41,499 bases of DNA from the NCBI GenBank assembly GCA_947465255.1, contig CANIAA010000002.1, forward strand, positions 1 through 41,499. Reading direction: 5' to 3'. The notes beneath the pieces are model-generated. The model saw nothing but the letters and a program-made list of their open reading frames with translations, was not told the DNA's origin and did no database searches. The position numbers and the translations under genes were made by a program. Positions 16,121 through 25,617 of this stretch are shown one piece after another. This DNA is from Flavobacteriales bacterium. GTDB lineage: Bacteria; Bacteroidota; Bacteroidia; Flavobacteriales_D; Sanyastnellaceae. Numbering within the stretch: the first letter of the stretch is position 1; each line of letters opens with the position of its first letter.

Positions 16121-18634
16121 TCAGAGCCTCACAATCCTGAGTGGCTCTGCACTCTGCATAGAACGGTTGTACAGTAAGTAAGTACCAGATGACCACTCCT
16201 CGATGTTGAGCGTAATTTGTCCTGAAACGAATCCGGACCAAACTTGCTTACCAAGCACATCGTATACCTCAATGAAACTTGGCAGACCCTCGCAATTCAG
16301 CGTGAGGATTCCTTCACTGGGATTAGGATAAGCTTGTATTCCGAATGTTTTGTTTTCAAACTGCCCCAAACACGTTTCTATCACAATCTGGTCATTAGCA
16401 GATGCACTGCAATTGAATTGATTGGTCACCGTGTAGCTAACTGTATTTATCCCGTTAACCGCCGCGTCCAGATCGAACCAATTATTCACAATACCATCTC
16501 CGCTTAACTGTCCACCTCCGGGATTGGCCACCCAGGCAGCACCCAAACCACTGGTGCAAAGGGTATCAACCGAGAAACTGAACAATACGGATGGAACTTC
16601 GTTAACGACAATCTCAAGGGCCTCCTCCGTCAGGCATTCATTGCTTGTACCATCAACACGCAATATCGAATTGGCAATGGGAACGTATTGAATTGTATCT
16701 CCCGTAAGGCCGTTATTCCAAGCGAACTCTTCCGCGCCAAACGCAAATAGTGTTAGGGTATCACCAAAGCACACCGATGTGGCACCTTCAAAAGAAAGCA
16801 CAGGATAATCGTGAACGATGACCGGATAGACCGAAGTTCTCGGGCATCCATTGGCACCGATAGCTGTTACGGTGTAGGTTGTGTCATTGAACGGATTAAC
16901 CGGAATTGTATTCTGTGTAGATCCGCCCAACCACTGAAAGGTTAAGGCATCCGTGATAATCTGAAGTGAGATCGAATCGCCAAAACAAATCTCCGAATCC
17001 CCATTAAAACTGATAATTGGTGCCGGGTCTACATCCACGAAATAGGTTGCTGTATCGGGACAACCGAAAATATTCTGACCAATGAGGGTAAACAATGAAT
17101 CGGCAGATGGCATTGCGTTCAAGGTATCTGAACCCAAAAAACCATCCCAGAAGTATTGATCAGCACCGCTTCCAACCAAGGTAGCTGTATCGAGCTCACA
17201 AACGTAATATTCACCTGTGAGGAAAATTTCCGGATTAGGGTGCACTTGAATACGGAGCGTATCATATTCAAAACATCCATACACATTTGAGCCCAGGACA
17301 GTGAACACCGTATCATTGAAGGCAGTGAAAGACAAAACCGGTGTGGTATTTAATCCATTCCACACGTAGAAATCGGCACCACTTACGATGACCGATGCCT
17401 CTCGTTCAAAACAAAAGGGGGTCAACGAATCAATCCGCACATCGGGAGCCGGAAAAACAGGTACTTCAACGAAAACGGAGGAAGAACAATTGAATTCATT
17501 CGTTCCTGTGATCTGAAAATTGATTGAATCACTTGCGATAACATTATATTCATTTTCTCCTGTGAGTTGAACAGGATTTCCTGTGTTCAGATCCGTCCAC
17601 TCCATGAAAGGGGCTCCACTAGCGGTAATTACAAGCGATGTTTCTCCGCACAACTGCTCAGGAGCTTCGAATTCAATGACCGGGTTGTCATAAACAATAA
17701 GCTGAATGTTGCGCGTTCGTATGCATCCGGAGTCATTGTAAGCCTCGAACAGATAAGTGGTGTCGTCCTCCACAAAAAACTGAGCATACTCTGTAAAGTT
17801 TTGCCCGGCGAATTTGTAAAAGGCCGCATTTCCGTCATTAATAAAAATCTCAAACAATTCGCCGTAGCACAAGCCGTTGGTATAAGAGTAATCAAAGTAA
17901 ATCTCATCACCAACATCCACACTCAACTCCAGGGTAGTATCGCATGCCGTGCCACCGCCTATATAGACGGAAAATTGCATGTCCTGAAACATTCCCATTG
18001 TGATGCTCGGACTTGTTGTTCCATCGCTCCACAAAACCTCTGTTGCATTGGGCACCTGGTATGTCACTGTGTCGCCATAGCACACATAGCTTGGACCTTG
18101 TATTTGCAAGTCAGACCCGAATTGAAAAACGGTAATTGTGAGTTCTTGAGAAGTTGGGCAGCCGGAGCTGTTCAAACCAGTAACGGTATAGGTGGTAGTT
18201 GTGTCGGGTGAAAAGGTATATGAATTCGTGCGTTCACCATTAGTAAGCCAATCGTATTCAGTATCATTAGGGGCGTTCAGCGTTGTCGAATCGCCCGCAC
18301 AGATAAACGTGGAGCCTCCCTCTATTTCCAAACCACTTTGATCTGTGACATAGAAAAAAACAGTATCAGAGCCAATACAAACATCCGGATCAGCCGTATA
18401 GATTACGAAATGAGGACCTGACCCTGCTGCTACGGCATCATAAAATCCATCCGACTGAACATACTGCCCGGAATATGTCCCCGTAGGCTGACTCAACAGT
18501 GGCAGATAAAATCCGTTTTCCGAATAGCATATAAAGTAATTCGGGAGCGGCACATCAAACTCACACGGTCCTTGAGCCCATGAAATCATCGGGGCTAGCC
18601 CTAACAATACTAAGATCAGCTTAAATTTGCTCAT
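16121..18634 (-). CDS. Large Ig-like repeat protein with T9SS type A sorting domain
   Basis: This 837-residue protein has a signal peptide (MSKFKLILVLLGLAPMISWA) and then a long array of Ig-like repeats of about 75-85 residues. A typical unit begins near a C(F/E)GD turn, has a W in the middle (FAWNNG, YFWDG, FQWLGG), then a YTVTG-like strand followed by GC, and ends with V-P. The repeats are serine-, threonine- and aspartate-rich and acidic, as in adhesins. The last 70 residues (from about 765, QAYPNPSEGILTL and VLGKQVW to LLYNRS) form the T9SS type A domain. It is likely a surface-exposed or secreted adhesin. Target unknown. Confidence 0.87.
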   Translation of the reverse strand: MSKFKLILVLLGLAPMISWAQGPCEFDVPLPNYFICYSENGFYLPLLSQPTGTYSGQYVQSDGFYDAVAAGSGPHFVIYTADPDVCIGSDTVFFYVTDQSGLEIEGGSTFICAGDSTTLNAPNDTEYDWLTNGERTNSYTFSPDTTTTYTVTGLNSSGCPTSQELTITVFQFGSDLQIQGPSYVCYGDTVTYQVPNATEVLWSDGTTSPSITMGMFQDMQFSVYIGGGTACDTTLELSVDVGDEIYFDYSYTNGLCYGELFEIFINDGNAAFYKFAGQNFTEYAQFFVEDDTTYLFEAYNDSGCIRTRNIQLIVYDNPVIEFEAPEQLCGETSLVITASGAPFMEWTDLNTGNPVQLTGENEYNVIASDSINFQITGTNEFNCSSSVFVEVPVFPAPDVRIDSLTPFCFEREASVIVSGADFYVWNGLNTTPVLSFTAFNDTVFTVLGSNVYGCFEYDTLRIQVHPNPEIFLTGEYYVCELDTATLVGSGADQYFWDGFLGSDTLNAMPSADSLFTLIGQNIFGCPDTATYFVDVDPAPIISFNGDSEICFGDSISLQIITDALTFQWLGGSTQNTIPVNPFNDTTYTVTAIGANGCPRTSVYPVIVHDYPVLSFEGATSVCFGDTLTLFAFGAEEFAWNNGLTGDTIQYVPIANSILRVDGTSNECLTEEALEIVVNEVPSVLFSFSVDTLCTSGLGAAWVANPGGGQLSGDGIVNNWFDLDAAVNGINTVSYTVTNQFNCSASANDQIVIETCLGQFENKTFGIQAYPNPSEGILTLNCEGLPSFIEVYDVLGKQVWSGFVSGQITLNIEEWSSGTYLLYNRSMQSAEPLRIVRL

Positions 18635-18719
18635 ATAAATTTACTTGCAAGATTGGGGTAAAAATAAATGGTTACTCGCATATTCACCCCCAATAAAAAC
18701 CAACAATTTCAACGATTTT

Positions 18720-20012
18720 ATGTCAACTCAAGGTCGGGTAGCTTTTCACACATTGGGCTGTAAATTGAATTTTTCAGAGACCTCTACCCTGGCCCGTCAA
18801 TTCGCCGAATCAGGCTATTCCCGTGTTGAAATGGAAGATGCCCCTGATGTTCTTGTCATCAACACATGCAGTGTCACTGAGCAGGCCGATAAAAAGTGCC
18901 GAAACATTGTCAGCCGGGCGGTGCGTTCCAACCCAAGCGTATTCGTAGCCGTAGTTGGATGTTATGCCCAACTAAAGCCTGAGGAAATTGCCGCTATTCC
19001 CGGTGTCGACATGGTACTAGGTGCCGGACAAAAATTCAATCTGGTTGAGCATGTGAAGCAACATAAACAGTTGTCTGAGCCGTTGATTCATGTCGGAGAA
19101 ATAAAGGATGTGAAAGACTTTATTCCTTCCTTTTCTGCCGGAGATCGTACGCGTACTTTTTTGAAGGTTCAGGATGGTTGTAATTACTTCTGCGCCTTTT
19201 GTACGATTCCTCTGGCTCGGGGCAGAAGCCGCAGCGCTTCGCTGGGACAAACCATCGAACAAGCGAAAAAAGCTATTGATGCCGGAGCGAAAGAAATTGT
19301 ACTGACAGGCGTCAACATCGGCGACTACGGCACACAGCACGGAACTACTCTGCTTTCTCTGATAGAAGAACTTGATGCGATGGCAGGGGTTGAACGTTTT
19401 CGAATCTCGTCCATTGAGCCTAACCTCCTTTCCAATGAAATAATTGACTTTGTGGCTCAATCCGACAAGTTCATGCCTCACTTCCACATTCCGCTTCAAA
19501 GCGGTTCTGATGAAATACTGCGTGCCATGCGTCGAAGGTACCGAACGGATCTGTATCGTGAGCGGGTTGATCGAATAATGTCTGCGATGCCGGATGCATG
19601 CATTGGGGTTGACGTAATTACCGGGTTTCCGGGTGAATCGGATGAACGATTTGATGAAACTCGAAACTTCCTTCTTGAATTACCTGTAAGCTATTTACAT
19701 GTCTTTACCTACAGCGAACGCGATAACACAACGGCGTTGCGTATTGCAGACATTGTACCCCAAGAAATAAGAAACAGAAGAACCGTTGAACTTCGTATGC
19801 TCTCCGACAAAAAGAAAAGAGCGTTTTACGAACGCTTCGCCGATTCTACCCAGCATATTCTGTGGGAAGCTTCACAAGACGAGGGACTGATGTATGGATT
19901 CAGCGAAAACTACCTGAAAGTTTCACAACCCTGGAATGCACAGCATGTGAACAAAATCACTCCAATGAGGCTGGGAAGTCTCAATGGTGAGCTGATTTAT
20001 TCAGCGAAATAA
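18720..20012 (+). CDS. mtaB: tRNA t6A37 methylthiotransferase MtaB
   Basis: I start at the ATG at 18720 (MSTQGRVAFHTLGCKLN); the longer frame needs a TTG and adds no conserved sequence. The 430-residue protein is a radical SAM methylthiotransferase: an N-terminal UPF0004 domain with HTLGCKLNFSE, NTCSVTEQADKK and VVGCYAQ supplying the first cluster cysteines, and the radical SAM motif CNYFCAFC (C154, C158, C161). TGVNIGDYG and HIPLQSGSDEIL are typical of MtaB. It converts t6A37 to ms2t6A37 in tRNAs reading ANN codons. The C-terminal TRAM-like region is short. It converges with the gene at 20018, with five bases between stops. Confidence 0.94.
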   Translation: MSTQGRVAFHTLGCKLNFSETSTLARQFAESGYSRVEMEDAPDVLVINTCSVTEQADKKCRNIVSRAVRSNPSVFVAVVGCYAQLKPEEIAAIPGVDMVLGAGQKFNLVEHVKQHKQLSEPLIHVGEIKDVKDFIPSFSAGDRTRTFLKVQDGCNYFCAFCTIPLARGRSRSASLGQTIEQAKKAIDAGAKEIVLTGVNIGDYGTQHGTTLLSLIEELDAMAGVERFRISSIEPNLLSNEIIDFVAQSDKFMPHFHIPLQSGSDEILRAMRRRYRTDLYRERVDRIMSAMPDACIGVDVITGFPGESDERFDETRNFLLELPVSYLHVFTYSERDNTTALRIADIVPQEIRNRRTVELRMLSDKKKRAFYERFADSTQHILWEASQDEGLMYGFSENYLKVSQPWNAQHVNKITPMRLGSLNGELIYSAK

Positions 20013-20017
20013 CACGT

Positions 20018-20971
20018 CTAGATGTTAAAGGTGGCCTGTATCCATTTATTGGTTACGCTTTCCTCAAGCGTGTAGATGATGACCTTTTCACGCGAAAATC
20101 CGATTCCCAAATCAAACGAATACTTGCCTATCCAAAACTCAACTCCAGTTTCAATGAAGGCCCCAAAACCTATTCCCGTATTGGGGTTTGCCGACATGGG
20201 TGTTTGACCTGCCACAAAACTCTGTGTTATCAAATCGAACTGACGGTCGGCCACTATAGCGTAATTCTCCATCCACTTTGTACCAAGCATACTTCCGCCA
20301 ACCTGAACAAAAAAGTTAGACATATCGCCCATCATCCAGCCTTGACGATAGCCTAGGTTGATGTTGAAGCGCTGCTCCTCACCTGCCACCGAAAGCAATT
20401 GAGTGCCCGAATTGAACTGATTATTCTGTGAGGATGGAGTAATCTGCATCGTAAACTGACCAACAGCTTTTAAATTCGTGGCATTCACGTTCATAATAAC
20501 TGCAGCGTAACGATTAAAATTCCATTTCATATTCAGCCCCACATACATGGCAGGGTTGTATCGCATGTTAGTTGGCGCAAAATCCGCGTTAAACCAATAG
20601 CTCTGGGTATTGTAGAATGTTTGAATCTCACGTACATCGTTTGAAAGCGCAAACGGCCCATCCATTCCTATACGCTCGGGAATTGAATACCACCTTACCA
20701 TTGCTGCTTCATTAATAAAACCTTCAAAAGGACCGCTGCCGTTATAAACGTTTGCGGTGCGTGCATTGGCGAAATAACTGCCTAAATTGATACCAAAACT
20801 CAATCCGTGGATGCTGTCCTCTTCCAGCTCCTCATCGTCGTCGCGCATAGTCAACGACTGAATGGGTTGGTGCGATACCTGCGCAAGTGGCTGCGAAAAC
20901 AAACGCATGCTAACTGCTACCAGCATGCACGATAATAAGACGGGAGATAATTTCATTTTCCTTCTTGTCAT
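20018..20971 (-). CDS. Predicted outer-membrane beta-barrel protein, unknown function
   Basis: The ATG at 20971 overlaps the upstream stop (ATGA); an ATG at 20956 preceded by AGAAGG is an equally possible start and gives a cleaner signal peptide (MKLSPVLLSCMLVAVSMRLFS). The mature part opens with an acidic linker (DDDEELEEDS) and continues with glycine- and aromatic-rich alternating strands (GLSFGINLGSYF, GFGAFIETGVEFWIGKYSF, SFDLGIGFSREK) ending in WIQATFNI, an aromatic-containing terminal strand. This fits an outer-membrane barrel of about 12 strands. I recognise no family. It is the last gene of the chain starting with PaaZ, so it probably works with the membrane protein just upstream. Confidence 0.65.
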   Translation of the reverse strand: MTRRKMKLSPVLLSCMLVAVSMRLFSQPLAQVSHQPIQSLTMRDDDEELEEDSIHGLSFGINLGSYFANARTANVYNGSGPFEGFINEAAMVRWYSIPERIGMDGPFALSNDVREIQTFYNTQSYWFNADFAPTNMRYNPAMYVGLNMKWNFNRYAAVIMNVNATNLKAVGQFTMQITPSSQNNQFNSGTQLLSVAGEEQRFNINLGYRQGWMMGDMSNFFVQVGGSMLGTKWMENYAIVADRQFDLITQSFVAGQTPMSANPNTGIGFGAFIETGVEFWIGKYSFDLGIGFSREKVIIYTLEESVTNKWIQATFNI

Positions 20972-22005
20972 TTTGATTGCAACAAAGCTATCCACTGTTC
21001 ACTCTTTTTAGAAACCTGCGCACTTAATCGAGTGGCGTCGTTCACAATCGACATGTATGTGGGTACCGCCATAGATCCCTTGCCTGCTTCGCAATGCCCC
21101 TTTATTTTAACCAACACCTGTTGCACTTGATCATTCCACTCGGCTACATCCGCTGCAGATATGGATGCACCCGAAGGAACGTCAGGCACCACGGCCGCAG
21201 GAACAACTACTTCAGCCTTCCTCTTCGCCAACAGCTTCAACTCGATTATTTCGCGTTTCGCTTCTTCAAGTTTATGCACAAGTGCTTCCTCTTCACTGGT
21301 ATCATTTGCCTTGGCTGATAAACTCACACGCTGCCTTTTCCATCGCTTACCCAAAACAATCAACACTATCAACGAAACGAGCAACAATACCAATGCAACA
21401 ACTGCCAGAATGTGCCATTGCATGGCCATATCCTTCATTTCATTCAACTCTTGTGCGCCTTGGCTGCGCAAATCCTCCATACCTCGTTTCAAGCTATCCG
21501 ACTGCTGCGCTCGGATATCTTCGGACGCCTTCCAATCATTGAAGTACTGTGCATGCAATCGATTACCAAGGCTATAGGCCATTTGATAATCATCTTGATC
21601 AACTGAAATCTCCAGAAGAATGGACAACAATTCGCGCACATAGCGCTCTGAATCCGCAAAAGGAATATCGGCAGATGTTAACTGTGCCTTCAACTTGAGA
21701 TAGGAAGTCAAACTCGGATTCACGCTGTAATTCAAAAGTGCTGCATCTGCCTCCACCAAATAACGCTCGGCCAATGTCAATGCCAGCGTGTCTGAAAACA
21801 AACTGTCGTAGCGCAACTGCCAGGCTCGCTTATTCACTAACAATGAGTCATGCCACTCCATCAATTGCATCACGTTGGCGCCATGCTCCAGTTCCATATC
21901 TCGAACCAATGCACGCAAATCACTCACCGGATTATCATTGGCTAAACCGGAATTACCCAGCAATTGAATGAATAGTATTGACAATATCTGACCTACTTTC
22001 TTCAT
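20968..22005 (-). CDS. Unrecognised envelope protein with one membrane helix and coiled coils
   Basis: This 345-residue protein has a signal-like N-terminus (MKKVGQILSILFIQLLGNSGLA). A helical extracytoplasmic region (about 23-190) rich in Leu, Glu and Asp follows, then a strong membrane helix at about 197-218 (ILAVVALVLLLVSLIVLIVL) with KRWKRQR after it. The cytoplasmic tail has a coiled coil (about 232-262), a Pro/Val/Ala linker and a C-terminal helical segment. Topology suggests a periplasmic sensor or scaffold domain joined to a cytosolic coil. It shares one base (TAATG) with the S41 peptidase stop and overlaps the barrel gene downstream. No family is recognised. Confidence 0.6.
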   Translation of the reverse strand: MKKVGQILSILFIQLLGNSGLANDNPVSDLRALVRDMELEHGANVMQLMEWHDSLLVNKRAWQLRYDSLFSDTLALTLAERYLVEADAALLNYSVNPSLTSYLKLKAQLTSADIPFADSERYVRELLSILLEISVDQDDYQMAYSLGNRLHAQYFNDWKASEDIRAQQSDSLKRGMEDLRSQGAQELNEMKDMAMQWHILAVVALVLLLVSLIVLIVLGKRWKRQRVSLSAKANDTSEEEALVHKLEEAKREIIELKLLAKRKAEVVVPAAVVPDVPSGASISAADVAEWNDQVQQVLVKIKGHCEAGKGSMAVPTYMSIVNDATRLSAQVSKKSEQWIALLQSK

Positions 22006-23474
22006 TACTTTTTCTTGATGAGATTAATGACAAAATCTATTTGTGAATCAGTCTTTCGATTCAAATCATCAGCGCTGCAATCAACCCAATGATCGGGCAT
22101 AATGGCGTTGCGTTCATAACGAAAGGAATCATCATAGTTATACCGTATGGTGGCAATGCTTGTGCGCAAGCCCGTACGTTCAAGTGTATAGGCGGCCGGA
22201 TTTCCCCACGTGCCGGTAACAGGTCCCAAACACTGTTGACCTACAATAGCACCGCGACGGCGTTGCTTGAATGCATTGGTAAAGTCTACCGCTGCAGAAG
22301 CCGTTAATCCATTGATGAGCACATAACAATTCCCCTTGTAAACAATACCGGGCAATTGCTTGGTTGGCCTATTGAAATAGACGGTATCAATAGCACCCAA
22401 AGGCATTTGTGCGAAGTATCGGAAACTCTGAACGTCTTCATTATGCGCAAAAAACAAAAATGTAATGATGTCACCAAGCGTTGAATGCATAAGTCGGGAA
22501 CGGGAAGATGCCAGCGCACTATTTCTTCCAATCACGTTGCTCGGTGTGTTGTATCCGGCCGAGTCCAGAAATGAGTACAGATACTCCACCATCGCGCTGC
22601 TCCCTCCGCCATTGTCGCGCAAATCGATAATCAGGTTACCATAACTCCCTTCATTGATTTGGGCGAAACTTTCTTCTATTCGCTTTCGATACTTGCGTGA
22701 TCCAGCCGGTGCAAATGTCGATACCTTGAGAATAGCCAGGTTATGCTCATCTTCAAAATCCAGATCGACAGGAAAAGGATGCTCTTCTGCTTCGTGTCGG
22801 TATCGTTCGCGATAAAACTCCTTACGCTGATACCCTTTCAATTGCACCTCCAACGTGTCACCCGAGTTATAATCGACAACGCGAACACTGTTATCCTTTT
22901 GAAAGTGATACTTCAACCCGGCACAAATCATCAAAATAGAAGTTGCCACCGATTTTTTTGCTTCATCGGCATCCCCCTCAATACACGCATAGTTCATCGC
23001 TTGTTTGAACAAGACTTCCCTGTCCACGCCATTTACCGACAATAGCTCACTTCCCGGAGTAATCTTTCCTTCCCAATCACGACGAACCAAGAGACGAACG
23101 CGTTCGCCCGGGACTCTTTCTAGCGCAAGAGGCAGAAAATAACCATTACCTGAAAATTGCAAATCGAGCAACTGGCCATAATCGATAGCCGTATGCGAGT
23201 CGCGCAGCGTATTGAGCAAATTGGCAACAATCAAACTGAACTCCGAAAGAGATGTACGCTCCTCAATGGCATACGTGCTGGCCTCGTAAACTTTATTGAA
23301 GTACTTCTCATCACAAAACTCAAAGGGATTGGGATGGCTCTTGAGCAGCTCTTGCTTCAGATTTTCTAAGTCAGCAATTAAATCGCTTCTGAAATAAAGG
23401 GAGTCAAGACGCGACTGAGCCTCTGCATGAAAGCTCAAAACTAGTGCCGCTATGAAATTGAAATAAAATCGCAC
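22005..23474 (-). CDS. Secreted S41 family peptidase
   Basis: Translation probably starts at a GTG (23472-23474), three bases from the paaZ stop codon, because the frame then gives signal peptide MRFYFNFIAALVLSFHAEA. The 489-residue protein has an N-terminal helical region, a PDZ-like part (PGSELLSVNGVDREVL, about 140-155), and the S41 core: LIIDLRDNGGGSSAMVEYL near residue 285 and the nucleophile region LINGLTASAAVDF near residue 393. The canonical Ctp Lys about 25 residues after the Ser is not present (LGPVTG instead of FGKG), so it resembles tricorn-type S41 enzymes or may be altered in activity. It should act in the periplasm or be lipid-independent and soluble. Confidence 0.8.
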   Translation of the reverse strand: MRFYFNFIAALVLSFHAEAQSRLDSLYFRSDLIADLENLKQELLKSHPNPFEFCDEKYFNKVYEASTYAIEERTSLSEFSLIVANLLNTLRDSHTAIDYGQLLDLQFSGNGYFLPLALERVPGERVRLLVRRDWEGKITPGSELLSVNGVDREVLFKQAMNYACIEGDADEAKKSVATSILMICAGLKYHFQKDNSVRVVDYNSGDTLEVQLKGYQRKEFYRERYRHEAEEHPFPVDLDFEDEHNLAILKVSTFAPAGSRKYRKRIEESFAQINEGSYGNLIIDLRDNGGGSSAMVEYLYSFLDSAGYNTPSNVIGRNSALASSRSRLMHSTLGDIITFLFFAHNEDVQSFRYFAQMPLGAIDTVYFNRPTKQLPGIVYKGNCYVLINGLTASAAVDFTNAFKQRRRGAIVGQQCLGPVTGTWGNPAAYTLERTGLRTSIATIRYNYDDSFRYERNAIMPDHWVDCSADDLNRKTDSQIDFVINLIKKK

Positions 23475-23476
23475 CC

Positions 23477-25525
23477 TTAGTCCTGATTGCGTTTTTTGAC
23501 CATGGTAAGAATCGTTGCAAGCGCAACGGTTTCGCCGGTCTCGTCATACACATCCACCAAGAACTTAACAATACCCTTGGCAATATCCTCCGGTGTTCTC
23601 TTCTCCTGATCTACTTTTTCTTTCACTGTGAATCGAACACCTAATGTCATACCCGGATAAACTGGCTTTGTAAAGCGCGCCTCATCGAGACCGTAATTCA
23701 AAAGCACAGGTCCTTTCTTAGGGTCAACGAACAAGCCTGCGGCTTTAGAAAGCACAAAGTATCCATGCGCTACTCTTCGCTCGAATATCGTTCCCTCAAG
23801 CGAGGTAGCATCCATATGCGCATAAAAATTGTCGCCACTCACATTGGCAAAATTCACAATATCAGCTTCAGTCACCGTATGCTTATGGGTAAACACCGCA
23901 TGACCGATTTGCAAGTCTTCAAAATACTGTCTGAACAAATGTGGTTCAGCTTCCGGCTGATGTGCACCATACTGGAATACGTGTGTGATAGCCGTAAGCG
24001 TGGTGGGCGAACCTTGGATCGCTGTTCGCTGCAGATAGTGCATCACGCCGCGCTTTCCTCCCATTTCTTCACCTCCACCCGCTCTGCCCGGACCTCCGTG
24101 CACGAGAAGCGGCATAGGAGATCCATGACCGGTGCTCTCAGGTGCACTCTCTCGATTCAGCACTAAAATTCGTCCATGATGCGAGGCACTTTCAATGACA
24201 AAATCACGTGCAATTCGATTGTCGTGCGTAGTAATACTGCAAACCAAAGAACCCTTGCCCATTTTCGTCAGAGCGATGGCATCCTCCAGTGTATCATAAG
24301 GCATCAAGGTTGTAATCGGACCAAAGGCTTCTACTTCGTGGGTAGCAGTTTTATGAAATGGGTCGTTATTGACGAGCAACATCGGAGAAAGAAATGCTCC
24401 ATGATCATAGTTTGCATCAATGACCTCCATCTTGGCAGGGTCACCATAAACAAGTTCTGATTCTTTTCGAAGTATTGCCAACTTCTCCAACACATCCACT
24501 CGTTGCGACTGCGCTGCAAGAGATCCCATTCGAACCGCTTCATTTCGCGGATTGCCAACTACTGTTTTGGAAAATGCTTTACCCAATGCAATCTGTACAT
24601 CTTCTAAAAATGCTTCCGGCACAATGACCCGACGAATTGCGGTGCACTTTTGACCACACTTCACCGTCACCTCCTTTCGCACTTCCTTAATGAACAAATC
24701 GAACTCCTCAGTACCGGGAGCAGCATCTTTGCCTAACACAGCGGCATTGAGCGAGTCTGCCTCCATGTTAAATGGAACAGACTCTTCCATTATGCGCGGG
24801 TGTGCCTTCAGTTTACGCCCCGTAGAAGCGCTGCCGGTAAAGGTTACGACATCCTGCGACATGACATGGTCAAGCAGTCCTTCGGCATTGCCGCAAATCA
24901 ACTGTAAGGAACCTTCCGGAAGAATACCGGAGGCAATTATATCGCGCACCACAATCTCTGTTAAGTAAGATGTGATGGTTGCAGGCTTCACAACAGCGGG
25001 CATTCCTGCCAACAAATTCACGGCTATCTTTTCAAGCATTCCCCAAATGGGAAAATTGAATGCGTTGATGTGAACAGCCACACCTTCGCGCGGCACCATA
25101 ATGTGATGCCCAATGAATGTTCCCTGTTTCGACAACTTGGCCGTTTCACCATCTAAGTAATAGCGCTCGTTAGGAAACTGGCGACGCAAAGACGCATATG
25201 CAAATAAATTGCCTATTCCACCATCGATATCAATCCAGCTATCAATCTTCGTTGCGCCGGTAGCATAACTCAACTCATAGTAAGATGCCTTCCGTTCATT
25301 GAGGTGCATTGCCAAGGCTTTTAGCATTCGGCCGCGCTCATGAAAGGTCATTCTTCTCAGCACAGAACCTCCCACGGTCCGTCCGTAATGAAGAACGTCA
25401 CCAAAAGGTAAGCCCTGAGCGGTTGCCACTCCGACAACATCACCATTTATCGCATTGAACAATTGCTTTTCATTGCCCGAGCCAAAAGTCCAGCCGCCCA
25501 GCACATAGTTTTCGATACGCGTCAT
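23477..25525 (-). CDS. paaZ: PaaZ: oxepin-CoA hydrolase / 3-oxo-5,6-dehydrosuberyl-CoA semialdehyde dehydrogenase
   Basis: This 682-residue fusion has the full PaaZ architecture. The aldehyde dehydrogenase part (about 1-515) carries INAFNFPIWGMLEK, GMPAVVKPAT, TFTGSASTG, catalytic Glu in FNMEADSLNAAV near residue 254 and catalytic Cys in GQKCTAIRR near residue 294. The MaoC-like hydratase part (about 535-680) carries DIVNFANVSGDNFYAHMD and RVAHGYFVLSKAAG. In phenylacetate breakdown it opens the oxepin-CoA ring and oxidises the resulting aldehyde. No other paa gene is in the window. Instead it leads a tight chain into an S41 peptidase, which is an unexpected partner. Confidence 0.93.
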   Translation of the reverse strand: MTRIENYVLGGWTFGSGNEKQLFNAINGDVVGVATAQGLPFGDVLHYGRTVGGSVLRRMTFHERGRMLKALAMHLNERKASYYELSYATGATKIDSWIDIDGGIGNLFAYASLRRQFPNERYYLDGETAKLSKQGTFIGHHIMVPREGVAVHINAFNFPIWGMLEKIAVNLLAGMPAVVKPATITSYLTEIVVRDIIASGILPEGSLQLICGNAEGLLDHVMSQDVVTFTGSASTGRKLKAHPRIMEESVPFNMEADSLNAAVLGKDAAPGTEEFDLFIKEVRKEVTVKCGQKCTAIRRVIVPEAFLEDVQIALGKAFSKTVVGNPRNEAVRMGSLAAQSQRVDVLEKLAILRKESELVYGDPAKMEVIDANYDHGAFLSPMLLVNNDPFHKTATHEVEAFGPITTLMPYDTLEDAIALTKMGKGSLVCSITTHDNRIARDFVIESASHHGRILVLNRESAPESTGHGSPMPLLVHGGPGRAGGGEEMGGKRGVMHYLQRTAIQGSPTTLTAITHVFQYGAHQPEAEPHLFRQYFEDLQIGHAVFTHKHTVTEADIVNFANVSGDNFYAHMDATSLEGTIFERRVAHGYFVLSKAAGLFVDPKKGPVLLNYGLDEARFTKPVYPGMTLGVRFTVKEKVDQEKRTPEDIAKGIVKFLVDVYDETGETVALATILTMVKKRNQD

Positions 25526-25617
25526 TGTATTCCTTGAGTTTGCCCGCGAATTTGCAGCAAAATCAAGCTGACTCAGGCTGTTTTCAACCCTTGTTTACCA
25601 ACAATTGAGATAAAAAA

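Noticed and set aside
17567-18211. 214-residue plus-strand frame
   Set aside because: It lies wholly inside the minus-strand Ig-like repeat gene and has no recognisable domain; the long frame follows from repeat composition.
18645-18719. Longer MtaB from a TTG start
   Set aside because: The extra 25 residues are not part of the family, and the ATG at 18720 gives the standard N-terminus.
21161-21577. 138-residue plus-strand frame rich in Ser/Thr/Ala
   Set aside because: It is antisense to the coiled-coil protein gene and has several overlapping rivals; there are no domain signs.
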